Positions 1-6,446 of a DNA stretch of 9,550 bases are shown in pieces. The position numbers and the translations under genes are program-made. The notes under the pieces are model-generated. The model had not been told where the DNA came from. It saw only the letters and a list, made by a program, of their open reading frames with translations, and ran no database searches. Location of the stretch: the NCBI GenBank assembly GCA_964501265.1, contig CAZCSK010000064.1:1-9550 (forward strand), given 5' to 3'. The DNA is from CAZCSK01 sp964501265. GTDB taxonomy: Bacteria; Actinomycetota; CADDZG01; JAHWKV01. Every line of letters starts with the position of its first letter. The first letter of the stretch is position 1.

Positions 1-13
1 ATTCGGGGCGCAT
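1..13 (-). CDS. Start of a further minus-strand gene, leaving the window
   Basis: On the minus strand the stop TGA of the CcoN-like gene (15-13) shares its last base with an ATG at 13-11, a TGATG junction. The frame then reads M-R-P-E to the window edge. A strong Shine-Dalgarno sequence (GGGGAGGT, complement of 23-30) lies 9 bases upstream of this ATG, within the last codons of the CcoN-like gene. That combination is typical of a translationally coupled operon partner. Only four codons are visible, so no function can be given. Confidence 0.4.
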
Positions 14-1416
14 CACGCGGGCACCTCCCCGCCAGTAACGATCTCGATTGGGCGCGGCGCACCCATCGTCGTCGACCTGAAGAGATTGATCGCAAAGATC
101 AACTGGCCAATTGCAAGAACTGCTGCCCCGAGAGCCGCCCCACTCTGAAAGGGGGCCATGCTCGTAGCGACGATCGCAAATCGTTCACCGAATGCCACTG
201 GAGATTCCAAGACGACTCCGGCGTTGGTCAAGACCGCGGAAACGAGCCCAGAACCCCATACACTCACCGCAAGAAGGAGCGTTCCCAATGTCGTGAGCCA
301 GAAATGCGCGGTCACCATCGGCCTGCTCGACCAGTTGTGACCCATCAGACGCGGGAAGGCAAACACAACTAGCCCCGCGGTCCAGAGGCCGAGCGCTCCG
401 AAGATGAACACCCAGACTCCAGATGTCACAATCTCAGTTGTCCCAAGAAATCTTGCGACCGAGCGAAAGCTCAAGAGGATCTGCTGGCCGATTCCCAAGA
501 CAAAAAACAAGGTCCCGCCGACCAGATACAGCACCGACGGATTGCTCGTTAGGCGGCTCCAGGACCCGCGCAGGGTGCCGAAGACATTTATGGCTGTAGT
601 GAGGGCCGGTATCAAAAGGCCAATGGACGCCGCGGTGCTAAGAGTTTGCAGCCAGTCCTGGGAGGGGCCGAAGACCTGGCGCGACTGTCCCGCCAGAGGC
701 CCGAGAAATGCAAGCGCCCAAAAACCCACCATCGCCAGGCGGTGCGAAAAAAGCGGGGCTTCCGTCGCCTTGGGAAGGAGGTAGTACAGGGCCCCTAAAC
801 CAGCAGAGGCGAACCACACCAGAAGCGTTGCGTTGATCGAAAATAGGCTGGCGATCGAGCCAGCCACGCCGCCCAGTTCAGGCAGATTACCTAACGCGAT
901 CGCAATCGGCGCCCAGATGACGGCCCCGCAGAAATGCCAAACCGAAACATAAAGTGTGGGCTCGGTTCGCTTGGCGGCGGTGCGCAAGACATTGGCTGCA
1001 ATCAGCAGAAGGGCAACGACGAGAGCGACGTCGAGATAACGGGGCAGCTCGGAAAACTCTGGACCGGTCGTTCCAACCACCAGGGTGATGAGAACACCTA
1101 AGGCCACGACCAAGTTCAGGAGCAACGCGGCCATGATCCCTGAAGTCTCGGATCGCATCCGCACGCCCGTCACGCGCGGCAACACGTAGAAGATAGCCGC
1201 GGTGCCACCAAGGCCGAGCCAACCATATTGAAGGGTTATCGATGCGACCGCGCGGAGCCGTCCGTAAGAAAGCATTCGGGTGGTAAGAAGACCAGGCTCG
1301 ACAAGCTTGGCCGAAGCCAGGGCAAATGAGACGACGCCGACAACCAGCCAAACGACCGCCGTATAAAGGGACGCGCGCGCGGCACCGTCCGGGGATCTAT
1401 TGGACATCGAGCTCAT
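13..1416 (-). CDS. CcoN-like (cbb3 oxidase subunit I-like) membrane protein without heme/copper His ligands
   Basis: A 467-aa protein with about 12 hydrophobic segments. Several stretches follow CcoN of cbb3 oxidase: GRLR near residue 52, YYLLPKATEAPLFSHRL at 211-227, FWALAFL at 232-238, DWLQTL at 254-259, FRSV at 317-320 and HFWLTTLGT at 371-379. From memory of the CcoN family, the ligand positions are all changed. The low-spin heme His of GRLRPxHT is Ala58. The CuB His of GHNA is Ile194. The HH pair after the AGP motif is Ser245-Arg246. The HVH heme ligands are Gly333 and Trp335. Only four His remain in the whole protein (161, 225, 360, 371). I infer a non-catalytic homologue, perhaps an assembly factor, scaffold or quinone/ion-handling protein. 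The reading frame is intact, so it is not an obvious pseudogene. The first ATG at 1416 is used; an in-frame ATG at 1407 is an alternative. The gene is transcribed away from ccmE and coupled to a gene beyond the window. A distant NorB- or NnrS-like family is possible but fits less well. Confidence 0.82.
   Translation of the reverse strand: MSSMSNRSPDGAARASLYTAVVWLVVGVVSFALASAKLVEPGLLTTRMLSYGRLRAVASITLQYGWLGLGGTAAIFYVLPRVTGVRMRSETSGIMAALLLNLVVALGVLITLVVGTTGPEFSELPRYLDVALVVALLLIAANVLRTAAKRTEPTLYVSVWHFCGAVIWAPIAIALGNLPELGGVAGSIASLFSINATLLVWFASAGLGALYYLLPKATEAPLFSHRLAMVGFWALAFLGPLAGQSRQVFGPSQDWLQTLSTAASIGLLIPALTTAINVFGTLRGSWSRLTSNPSVLYLVGGTLFFVLGIGQQILLSFRSVARFLGTTEIVTSGVWVFIFGALGLWTAGLVVFAFPRLMGHNWSSRPMVTAHFWLTTLGTLLLAVSVWGSGLVSAVLTNAGVVLESPVAFGERFAIVATSMAPFQSGAALGAAVLAIGQLIFAINLFRSTTMGAPRPIEIVTGGEVPA
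23..30 (-). promoter_or_regulatory. Ribosome binding site for the coupled downstream minus-strand gene
   Basis: The minus strand reads GGGGAGGT here, nearly the full anti-SD complement, with a 9-base spacer to the ATG at 13. It overlaps the GGEVPA C-terminus codons of the CcoN-like protein. It is the clearest Shine-Dalgarno match in the window and is the main reason to believe a gene starts at 13. Confidence 0.5.
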
Positions 1417-1455
1417 CAGTCACGAGCGGAACTCTACAAGATGTGGGGTGGGATA
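1417..1455. promoter_or_regulatory. Compact divergent start region between the CcoN-like gene and ccmE
   Basis: Only 39 bases separate the ATG of the minus-strand gene from the preferred ccmE ATG, so the two promoters must overlap each other or lie inside the opposite coding sequence. Candidate plus-strand -10 elements are TATAAA at 1362-1367, inside the CcoN-like gene, and GATAAT at 1452-1457. Neither has a convincing -35. If GATAAT is used, the transcript would start near the in-frame ATG at 1465, a leaderless start. No clear operator palindrome is seen. The location is solid; the exact elements are a guess. Confidence 0.35.
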
Positions 1456-1845
1456 ATGCCCTCCATGACACCCAGATTGCGATTCGCAGTGGCTGCAGGA
1501 ATCGTCGTGGCGGCTATAGGGGGTCTCATCTTTTTCTCCCTCTCGGGCGCTACTGCCTATTACAAGACTCCGGCTGAGCTAAACGCCGAAGGGCCCTCCT
1601 CCGGTGAGCGGGTCCGCGTCGCGGGAAAAGTGGTCGCCGGATCGGTCACTCGTCAGGGGGCCGACACCGATTTCGCCGTGACCGACGGCAAGGCCACCGT
1701 AAATGTGACTACGCGCGACATCTTGCCCGACACTTTCGGCGCGGGAGTAGAAGTGGTCGCAGAGGGTGCAATGACTGAGCAAGGCGTCTTCTCCGCCTCC
1801 ACAGTGCTGGCCAAGTGCCCTTCGAAGTTCAAAGCCAAAGTCTAG
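1456..1845 (+). CDS. ccmE: Cytochrome c maturation heme chaperone CcmE, Cys-type (CxxxF)
   Basis: CcmE takes heme covalently from the CcmABCD complex on the outer face of the membrane and passes it to the CcmF/CcmH ligase. This 129-aa protein has a short basic N-terminus, one TM segment (about 9-30), then the YYKTPAEL motif at 35-42 that opens the OB-fold domain, and a VRVAGKVV strand at 53-60. The C-terminus reads LAKCPSKF (118-125). Classical CcmE has HxxxY here; the alternative class has CxxxY. This protein has Cys121, but Phe125 replaces the usual Tyr. In-frame starts are ATG at 1441, 1456 and 1465. I prefer 1456, which follows a purine-rich GGGGTGGG stretch, but 1465 is possible. It is the first gene of the ccm operon, and ccmF starts at or just before its stop. 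Confidence 0.93.
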   Translation: MPSMTPRLRFAVAAGIVVAAIGGLIFFSLSGATAYYKTPAELNAEGPSSGERVRVAGKVVAGSVTRQGADTDFAVTDGKATVNVTTRDILPDTFGAGVEVVAEGAMTEQGVFSASTVLAKCPSKFKAKV

Positions 1846-1853
1846 ACAAGATC

Positions 1854-3953
1854 GTGGATGCAGCCCTCGCCGGGAAACTGATCCTGATCGCCGCGCTCGG
1901 CACTGCCCTTTGGGCTGCGGGCTTCTCGATCGTTGGACACCACCGCCGCGACGCGAGGTTAGTGGCATCGGGACGGCGCGCCCTCGTGGGAAGTGCGACG
2001 TTGATAGGTGCCGCAACAATCCTGTTGTTGCTCGCTCTTGCTGCGCGCGATTTCTCTTTGAACTATGTCGCCAACTACACGAGTCTGTCGACGCCGCGGA
2101 TCTTCGCATTCACGGCGTTGTGGGCCGGCATGGAAGGGTCGCTTCTTTTTTGGACACTTCTGACCGCGCTTTATGCCGCAGGTTCTGTAATGAACTCACG
2201 CTCACAGGGCGATCTCGTCGCAATTGCGACGGCAGTACTTGCGGGCATTGAAGTGTTCCTGATTGGGGTCCTCGTCTTCGGCGCAAACCCTTTCGATGCC
2301 GCATCGCCTGTTCTGACAGACGGCGCGGGGCTCAACCCTCTACTCCAGTCGCCATTCATGGCGATTCATCCGGTGATGCTCTACCTGGGGCTCACAGGCT
2401 TTGCCGTGCCGTTTGCGTTTGCCGCTTCGTCGTTGGTTGCAGGAAGGACCGACTCCGGCTGGTTCACCACGACGCGTCGTTCCACTGTAATGGCCTGGTC
2501 GTTTCTAACAATCGGCATCATCCTGGGGGGGGCGTGGGCATACCTTGAACTGGGGTGGGGCGGTTACTGGGCTTGGGATCCCGTCGAGAATTCGAGCCTT
2601 CTGCCGTGGTTGACCGCGACCGCGTTCCTTCACTCTGTGATAATCCAAGAACGCCGCGGGATGCTGAAAATTTGGAACTTTGGTCTGATCCTTGCGACCT
2701 ATTGCCTCGCAATCTTCGGGACCTTCCTCACACGTTCCGGTTTACTCTTGTCGGTCCACACATTCAGCGAGTCGCCCGTCGGCAAGGCCTTCCTGCCGTT
2801 TCTTGGCATCCTTCTGGTTTCCGCCTTTGGAGTTTTGGGTTGGCGGTTCGAGCGGCTGCGCGCAGAACGTCATCTAGATTCTCTGGCATCGCGAGAAGCG
2901 ATGTTCCTATTCAACAACCTCTTCTTCGTCGCCATCGCATTCACGGTGCTTTGGGGAACCCTCTATCCGGTTTTCGTCGAGGCGATCTCGGGCAAAAGGA
3001 TTTCGGTCGGTCCTCCCTTCTTTAATACCGTGGTCACTCCTCTCGGTCTGGCCCTCCTTGGACTTGCGGGTATCGGCCCGCTCATTGCGTGGCGAAGAGC
3101 GGCACCTTCGAGCCTTCGGCGGCAGTTCGCCGTGCCCCTTACTGCCGGTACTGCAACGATTGCCGCGCTCTGGGCGGCGGGCATTCGATCGACCGGCGCA
3201 ATGCTCGCAATCGCGTTAGGCGCCTTCGTCGTCGTGGGAACCATCGGCGAATTCCTAAGCGGCGCGCGCGCTCATCGGGGACCAGGCCCATTCGGCCTGA
3301 TGCGAGGACTCGCGCAAACCGTTGGGCGAAACCGCCGGAGGTACGGCGGCTACATCGTTCACCTTGGAGTTGTCTTGATCTTCTTGGGCTTGGCAGGCAA
3401 CGCCTTTAAGCAGAGCTGGTCTGGCGAGCTTGCGCCAGGATCGAGTTTTCAAATTGGACGCTACGAGATCGAGTACGCATCATCCCGGGTCTTCGCGACC
3501 AAGGAGAAGATGGTGAACATGGCGGTCATGACGGTGTCGTCGAATGGTCGCAGCCTCGCAACGCTTTCTCCGCAAAGAAACTTTCATTTCGCCCAGCGTC
3601 AGCCGCAGTCCGAGATTGGCCTTAGAACTTCACTCTCCGATGACCTTTATCTGGTGCTCACGCAGATGGACTCTTCGCGCAAAGTTACTTTGAGGGCTTT
3701 CGTCAATCCACTGGTGATTTGGATTTGGATCGGAGGGTCGGTTATGGCGGCTGGGATGCTTGTCATCTTGTCGGGTGAGCGCCCTGTCGGAGGCCGCCGC
3801 TTCGGGCCACCGCGGTGGGCGCGGGGACGCACTCGGTCGGAGCCCATCCCTGCGGGCCACCGCGGTCAGTTCCCTTCGCAGACTCAGGCCCTACCGTCTC
3901 ATGTGGCCCGCCGGGAGACCTCCGACCTCCCCGCTTCCTCGGTCGAGAAATGA
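1854..3953 (+). CDS. ccmF: Cytochrome c heme lyase subunit CcmF
   Basis: CcmF is the polytopic membrane subunit of the heme ligase that attaches heme from CcmE to CxxCH motifs. It carries its own heme b. With the GTG at 1854 it has 699 residues. Visible hallmarks are IHPVMLY (His172), the WWD heme-handling signature with GGYWAWDP around 236-243, LLSVHTF (His302), SREAMFLFNN (346-355), GTLYPVF followed by ISVGPPFFN, and GGYIVHLGVVLIFLG (His503). These match the periplasmic and heme-ligand histidines of the family. The last TM segment ends near residue 639. An Arg/Pro-rich tail of about 60 residues follows, longer than usual. The GTG at 1815 would overlap ccmE by 31 bases; 1854 sits just after the ccmE stop and agrees better with the family N-terminus. 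Neither has a strong ribosome binding site. The stop overlaps ccmH as ATGA. Confidence 0.95.
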   Translation: MDAALAGKLILIAALGTALWAAGFSIVGHHRRDARLVASGRRALVGSATLIGAATILLLLALAARDFSLNYVANYTSLSTPRIFAFTALWAGMEGSLLFWTLLTALYAAGSVMNSRSQGDLVAIATAVLAGIEVFLIGVLVFGANPFDAASPVLTDGAGLNPLLQSPFMAIHPVMLYLGLTGFAVPFAFAASSLVAGRTDSGWFTTTRRSTVMAWSFLTIGIILGGAWAYLELGWGGYWAWDPVENSSLLPWLTATAFLHSVIIQERRGMLKIWNFGLILATYCLAIFGTFLTRSGLLLSVHTFSESPVGKAFLPFLGILLVSAFGVLGWRFERLRAERHLDSLASREAMFLFNNLFFVAIAFTVLWGTLYPVFVEAISGKRISVGPPFFNTVVTPLGLALLGLAGIGPLIAWRRAAPSSLRRQFAVPLTAGTATIAALWAAGIRSTGAMLAIALGAFVVVGTIGEFLSGARAHRGPGPFGLMRGLAQTVGRNRRRYGGYIVHLGVVLIFLGLAGNAFKQSWSGELAPGSSFQIGRYEIEYASSRVFATKEKMVNMAVMTVSSNGRSLATLSPQRNFHFAQRQPQSEIGLRTSLSDDLYLVLTQMDSSRKVTLRAFVNPLVIWIWIGGSVMAAGMLVILSGERPVGGRRFGPPRWARGRTRSEPIPAGHRGQFPSQTQALPSHVARRETSDLPASSVEK
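3803..3866 (+). repeat. 14-bp direct repeat inside the ccmF 3' tail
   Basis: The sequence CGGGCCACCGCGGT occurs at 3803-3816 and again at 3853-3866, exactly 50 bases apart. Because 50 is not a multiple of three, the copies are read in different frames (as FGPPRW and as AGHRG). The first copy extends into the 12-bp perfect palindrome CCACCGCGGTGG at 3807-3818. It lies in the poorly constrained Arg/Pro-rich CcmF extension. It could be chance in GC-rich DNA, a remnant of local duplication, or a protein-binding site ahead of ccmH. Confidence 0.6.
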
Positions 3954-4399
3954 AGAGGATCCTTTTCGTCGCAATACTGCTCGTGGCCGTGTCGGCAGTC
4001 GCGTTTCAGGGGCGGCAGGATCCGAATGCGGTGCCTACGGCTAGCGAGGTGTCTAGGAGGGTTATGTCGCCGTTTTGTCCGGGCGTCACTTTGCATGAAT
4101 GCACGTCGAGTCAGGCTGTCGCGCTCCGCTCGAATATCGAGACTCGGATTGCTGGTGGGACTACAAATGCCGAGATTGATCGGTGGCTTACGGATAACTA
4201 CGGCGGCGCTGTTCTCGCTCGGCCTAGGAGTCCGTGGGTCTGGGCCCCTCCCGCGGTAGGCGTCTTGATCGCATTGGCTCTCGTGACCCAAAGGGTTAGG
4301 GGCTCCCGGGATGCGGCACCTGAGGTTGCCGAAATCAGTGACTCCGATCAGGCTCGGTTGGACGACGACTTTCGTAAGTTCGCGGAAGGGCAAGTTTGA
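3950..4399 (+). CDS. ccmH: CcmH/CycL-like protein with a displaced Cys pair (C-x7-C)
   Basis: CcmH normally is a membrane-anchored thiol oxidoreductase that keeps apocytochrome CxxCH cysteines reduced, using an LRCxxC motif. This 149-aa protein has the family layout. A signal peptide or TM (3-19) is followed by the three-helix domain with ASEVSRRVMSPFCPG (31-45), ALRSNIETRIAGG (58-70) and the EIDRWLTDNYG segment (75-85), then a TM at about 97-113 and a short cytoplasmic tail. In place of CxxC it has Cys43 and Cys51 (FCPGVTLHEC), spaced seven residues apart. The start ATG at 3950 overlaps the ccmF stop (ATGA), and longer upstream readings in this frame run through ccmF. Assignment to the family rests on fold layout and operon position. 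Redox activity through the Cys43/Cys51 pair is an inference. Confidence 0.85.
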   Translation: MKRILFVAILLVAVSAVAFQGRQDPNAVPTASEVSRRVMSPFCPGVTLHECTSSQAVALRSNIETRIAGGTTNAEIDRWLTDNYGGAVLARPRSPWVWAPPAVGVLIALALVTQRVRGSRDAAPEVAEISDSDQARLDDDFRKFAEGQV

Positions 4400-4731
4400 T
4401 GATCGAAGTGATCTTTGCAATCGGGCTTGTTTTGGTCATCGTGGTTTGGATGGGGCTCCCGCTCGCACGCGCCAAACTACCGGCAACATCGTCCAATGGA
4501 CATCATGCCGACGCGCTGATCGAATCGAAGGAAGGCATCTACAGGTCGATACTGGATCTGGAATTCGATCACCAGATGGCCAAAATTTCCGATGACGATT
4601 ACACGGCGATGCGCCGCGAGGCCGAAGCTTCAGCGATAAAGATCCTGGTGGAACTGGATTCGGGCGCTCAAGTGGAGGACGAACTTGAGCAAGAGATCGC
4701 CGCCGCGCGAGAGCGGTTAAGACGCCAATGA
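4399..4731 (+). CDS. Short CcmI-like membrane protein
   Basis: A 110-aa protein with an N-terminal TM (about 3-20). After a polar linker comes a helical hairpin (44-75) with KEGIYRSILDLEFDH followed by KISDDDY, and a charged C-terminal helix (90-110, many Glu/Arg). The hairpin matches the first cytoplasmic loop of CcmI, in which a lysine-glutamate helix, an ELEFDH-type motif and a KLSDxDY turn are recurrent. The large periplasmic TPR domain of full CcmI is absent, so apocytochrome-chaperone function cannot be assumed. The ATG at 4399 shares a base with the ccmH stop (TGATG), and GGAAGG at 4384-4389 serves as its ribosome binding site with a 9-base spacer. A TTG directly before it is unlikely to be the start. 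Its own stop overlaps the next gene by ATGA. Confidence 0.8.
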   Translation: MIEVIFAIGLVLVIVVWMGLPLARAKLPATSSNGHHADALIESKEGIYRSILDLEFDHQMAKISDDDYTAMRREAEASAIKILVELDSGAQVEDELEQEIAAARERLRRQ

Positions 4732-5855
4732 TGGGCCTGGCATTGGCACTTAGCTTTGTTGCCGCGCTTCTTGGAGCGGCACACGTCGAAGCTCAGGTGC
4801 CGGCACCGCCATACAGGGCGCCGCTAAAGATCTCGGGACGCGTGGTGATGGGAACGATGAGCGTTGCCTTGCCACCCGGTCTGTCCGTTACTGTCGTTGG
4901 CTTAGACGGCGACCGCGAGACCTATCGCAAGCAGGTGTCGCCTTCCGCCGACGGGATCTGGATAGCGGACGGATTCACCCCCGTCACGCAACGATTCGTA
5001 GTAGCAGCCGTTCACAAGGACGTGACGTACACCAGAGTGTTCGAGAAGATTGAATCGCTAGACTCGGCCCCCGACCTCGTCATTTACGAGCCGACGAATG
5101 ACGTATCAGTCGTGTCGGTCTTATCGGACACAACGACCGTCGTGCAGGGCAAGGAAGGCGGCACCCTCGAAGTGCTGCAGTTGCTGCGGATGGCCAACTC
5201 CTCCGATCGGACTTTCGTCGGGACAGCATTGTCGTCGTCCTCCCCTCCCGTGGCCGTAGTGCGATTGCCCGTTCCGCAGGGTGCGTTTGACGTTTTGCCG
5301 ACAGGTGACATGAATCGCGCGGGGCTTGCGAAGACCGAGGAGGGCATAGCCGCGACGGCCCCGCTTCTGCCGGGCGAGTCGACGATCTCTTACGTGTACC
5401 GCGTCCGGGCGCCTCGCACCGGCTGGCAACTGCGGCGAGAGGTTTTTTATCCCACCGCGAAGACCGACATCTTGATTGGGCCCGCCCTGGAGCTCCGAGC
5501 CGGGCCCGGGTTCTCGTTCGCCGAATCCAAGGAGTTGGGCGGCAAGACCTACCGTCGCTACCGCGGGGAAAAGCTTCTGCCGGGAGCGGTCCTCGGAGTC
5601 GACATTGGTTACGCGAACACGACGGGGGGCGGATTGTGGTTTGGGCTGGCCGGGATCATCGCCACTCTCATCGCAGTCGTAATGGCGGGGGCTGTGATCA
5701 GGCGGCGCAGGAACAAGCGCCCTGAGGACAAAACCGAAACGCGCGCCTCGGTGGTGGAGCAGGTCGCTCTTCTGGACATCGAGCACGAAGCGGGCGCCAT
5801 CTCCGACGAGGAACATCAGCGATTGCGCGAAGACATAAAGAGCAAGTTGACTTGA
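4728..5855 (+). CDS. Unrecognised secreted, membrane-anchored protein of the ccm operon
   Basis: I do not recognise a family for the main domain. The 375-aa protein has a signal peptide (1-22, AHVEAQ cleavage region) and a large extracytoplasmic part (about 25-300) rich in alternating hydrophobic residues, which suggests beta-sandwich domains. The first part (about 33-120) resembles a carboxypeptidase-regulatory/transthyretin-like fold by pattern only (SGRVVMG, VTVVGLDGD, DLVIYEPT). A single TM follows (302-322), then an RRRRNK stop-transfer. The cytoplasmic tail carries a helical hairpin (343-374: VEQVALLDIEHEAGAISDEEH) that resembles the hairpin of the preceding CcmI-like protein. There is no CxxC, no CxxCH and no Cys at all, so it is neither a thioredoxin nor a cytochrome c. 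Its place between the ccmI-like gene and ccmA, with overlaps at both ends (ATGA and TTGA), strongly implies a role in cytochrome c maturation, perhaps as a periplasmic scaffold or apocytochrome chaperone. Confidence 0.75.
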   Translation: MMGLALALSFVAALLGAAHVEAQVPAPPYRAPLKISGRVVMGTMSVALPPGLSVTVVGLDGDRETYRKQVSPSADGIWIADGFTPVTQRFVVAAVHKDVTYTRVFEKIESLDSAPDLVIYEPTNDVSVVSVLSDTTTVVQGKEGGTLEVLQLLRMANSSDRTFVGTALSSSSPPVAVVRLPVPQGAFDVLPTGDMNRAGLAKTEEGIAATAPLLPGESTISYVYRVRAPRTGWQLRREVFYPTAKTDILIGPALELRAGPGFSFAESKELGGKTYRRYRGEKLLPGAVLGVDIGYANTTGGGLWFGLAGIIATLIAVVMAGAVIRRRRNKRPEDKTETRASVVEQVALLDIEHEAGAISDEEHQRLREDIKSKLT

Positions 5856-6445
5856 TCCGCGCCAACGCTATTTCTAAAAGGTTCGGAGCGAGCTGGGGGC
5901 TTCGGCCCCTGAACCTCGAGGTCGCGACCGGAGAGACTGTGGCGTTGATCGGGCCCAACGGCTCGGGAAAAACCACCTTGCTGAAACTCATCGCGGGGAT
6001 CTTGCGGCCAACCGCAGGATCGATCCTCATCGAAGAAACGGTCCCCCGCGCGATCAAGGGCCGGATCGGATACCTCGGACATGATCAATTCCTCTACCCA
6101 TTCCTCACTTCGATCGAGAACCTGCGCTTCTGGTGCACTTTGTACGACACGCCCGCTTCCCGCGCAATCGACGTCCTTGAGCAAGTGGACATGACCCATC
6201 GGAAGGATGCTCTCGCGCACGGCCTTTCGCGCGGTGAGGCCCAACGGCTTGCATTGGCCCGCGCCGTTATCCACGATCCCGATTACCTGCTGCTAGATGA
6301 ACCCTTTACCGGTCTAGACGAAGCCGGCGCTGAGATTGTTGCCGGGATCATTCCCCGCCCCGGCCGCACCGTTGTGATGGCCTCGCACGATCTGGGGCGC
6401 GCGCGGGCTCTCGCGACGACCGTGTTCGAGATGACCCCGTCCTAG
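5852..6445 (+). CDS. ccmA: Heme exporter complex ATPase CcmA
   Basis: ATP-binding subunit of the CcmABCD complex, which uses ATP hydrolysis to release holo-CcmE from CcmC. The 197-aa protein has all ABC ATPase motifs: Walker A GPNGSGKT (34-41), the family-typical YLGHDQFLYPFLTSIENL region (74-91), signature LSRGEAQRLALARA (125-138), Walker B YLLLDEPFTGLD (145-156) and H-loop SHD (178-180). The YLGHD and LSRGE forms favour CcmA over other ABC ATPases. The start is a TTG at 5852 whose last two bases belong to the TGA of the preceding gene, giving a TTGA overlap. No upstream ATG fits, and the N-terminus is complete from this codon. It is slightly shorter than the usual 200-210 residues. Confidence 0.93.
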   Translation: MIRANAISKRFGASWGLRPLNLEVATGETVALIGPNGSGKTTLLKLIAGILRPTAGSILIEETVPRAIKGRIGYLGHDQFLYPFLTSIENLRFWCTLYDTPASRAIDVLEQVDMTHRKDALAHGLSRGEAQRLALARAVIHDPDYLLLDEPFTGLDEAGAEIVAGIIPRPGRTVVMASHDLGRARALATTVFEMTPS

Positions 6446-6446
6446 G

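Noticed and set aside
404..784. Plus-strand frame of 126 codons inside the CcoN-like gene
   Set aside because: It is opposite a gene with a coherent membrane topology and CcoN similarity; the product is basic with no recognisable domain.
1362..1367. TATAAA as a firm ccmE promoter
   Set aside because: The hexamer is good, but no -35 is found at a proper distance and it lies within the divergent gene; kept only as a candidate in the divergent region entry.
13..1416. Calling the CcoN-like protein an active cbb3 oxidase
   Set aside because: The six His expected for the low-spin heme, high-spin heme and CuB sites are absent, so the catalytic name would be misleading.
1579..2109. Minus-strand frame of 176 codons across the ccmE/ccmF junction
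   Set aside because: It is antisense to two recognised genes and has an Arg/Ser-rich product without any motif.
5121..5816. Long minus-strand open frame of 231 codons
   Set aside because: It lies fully opposite the 375-aa ccm-operon gene, which has a signal peptide, TM and coupled overlaps. The antisense product is Arg/Pro/Gly-rich with no domain, as expected for a GC-rich shadow.
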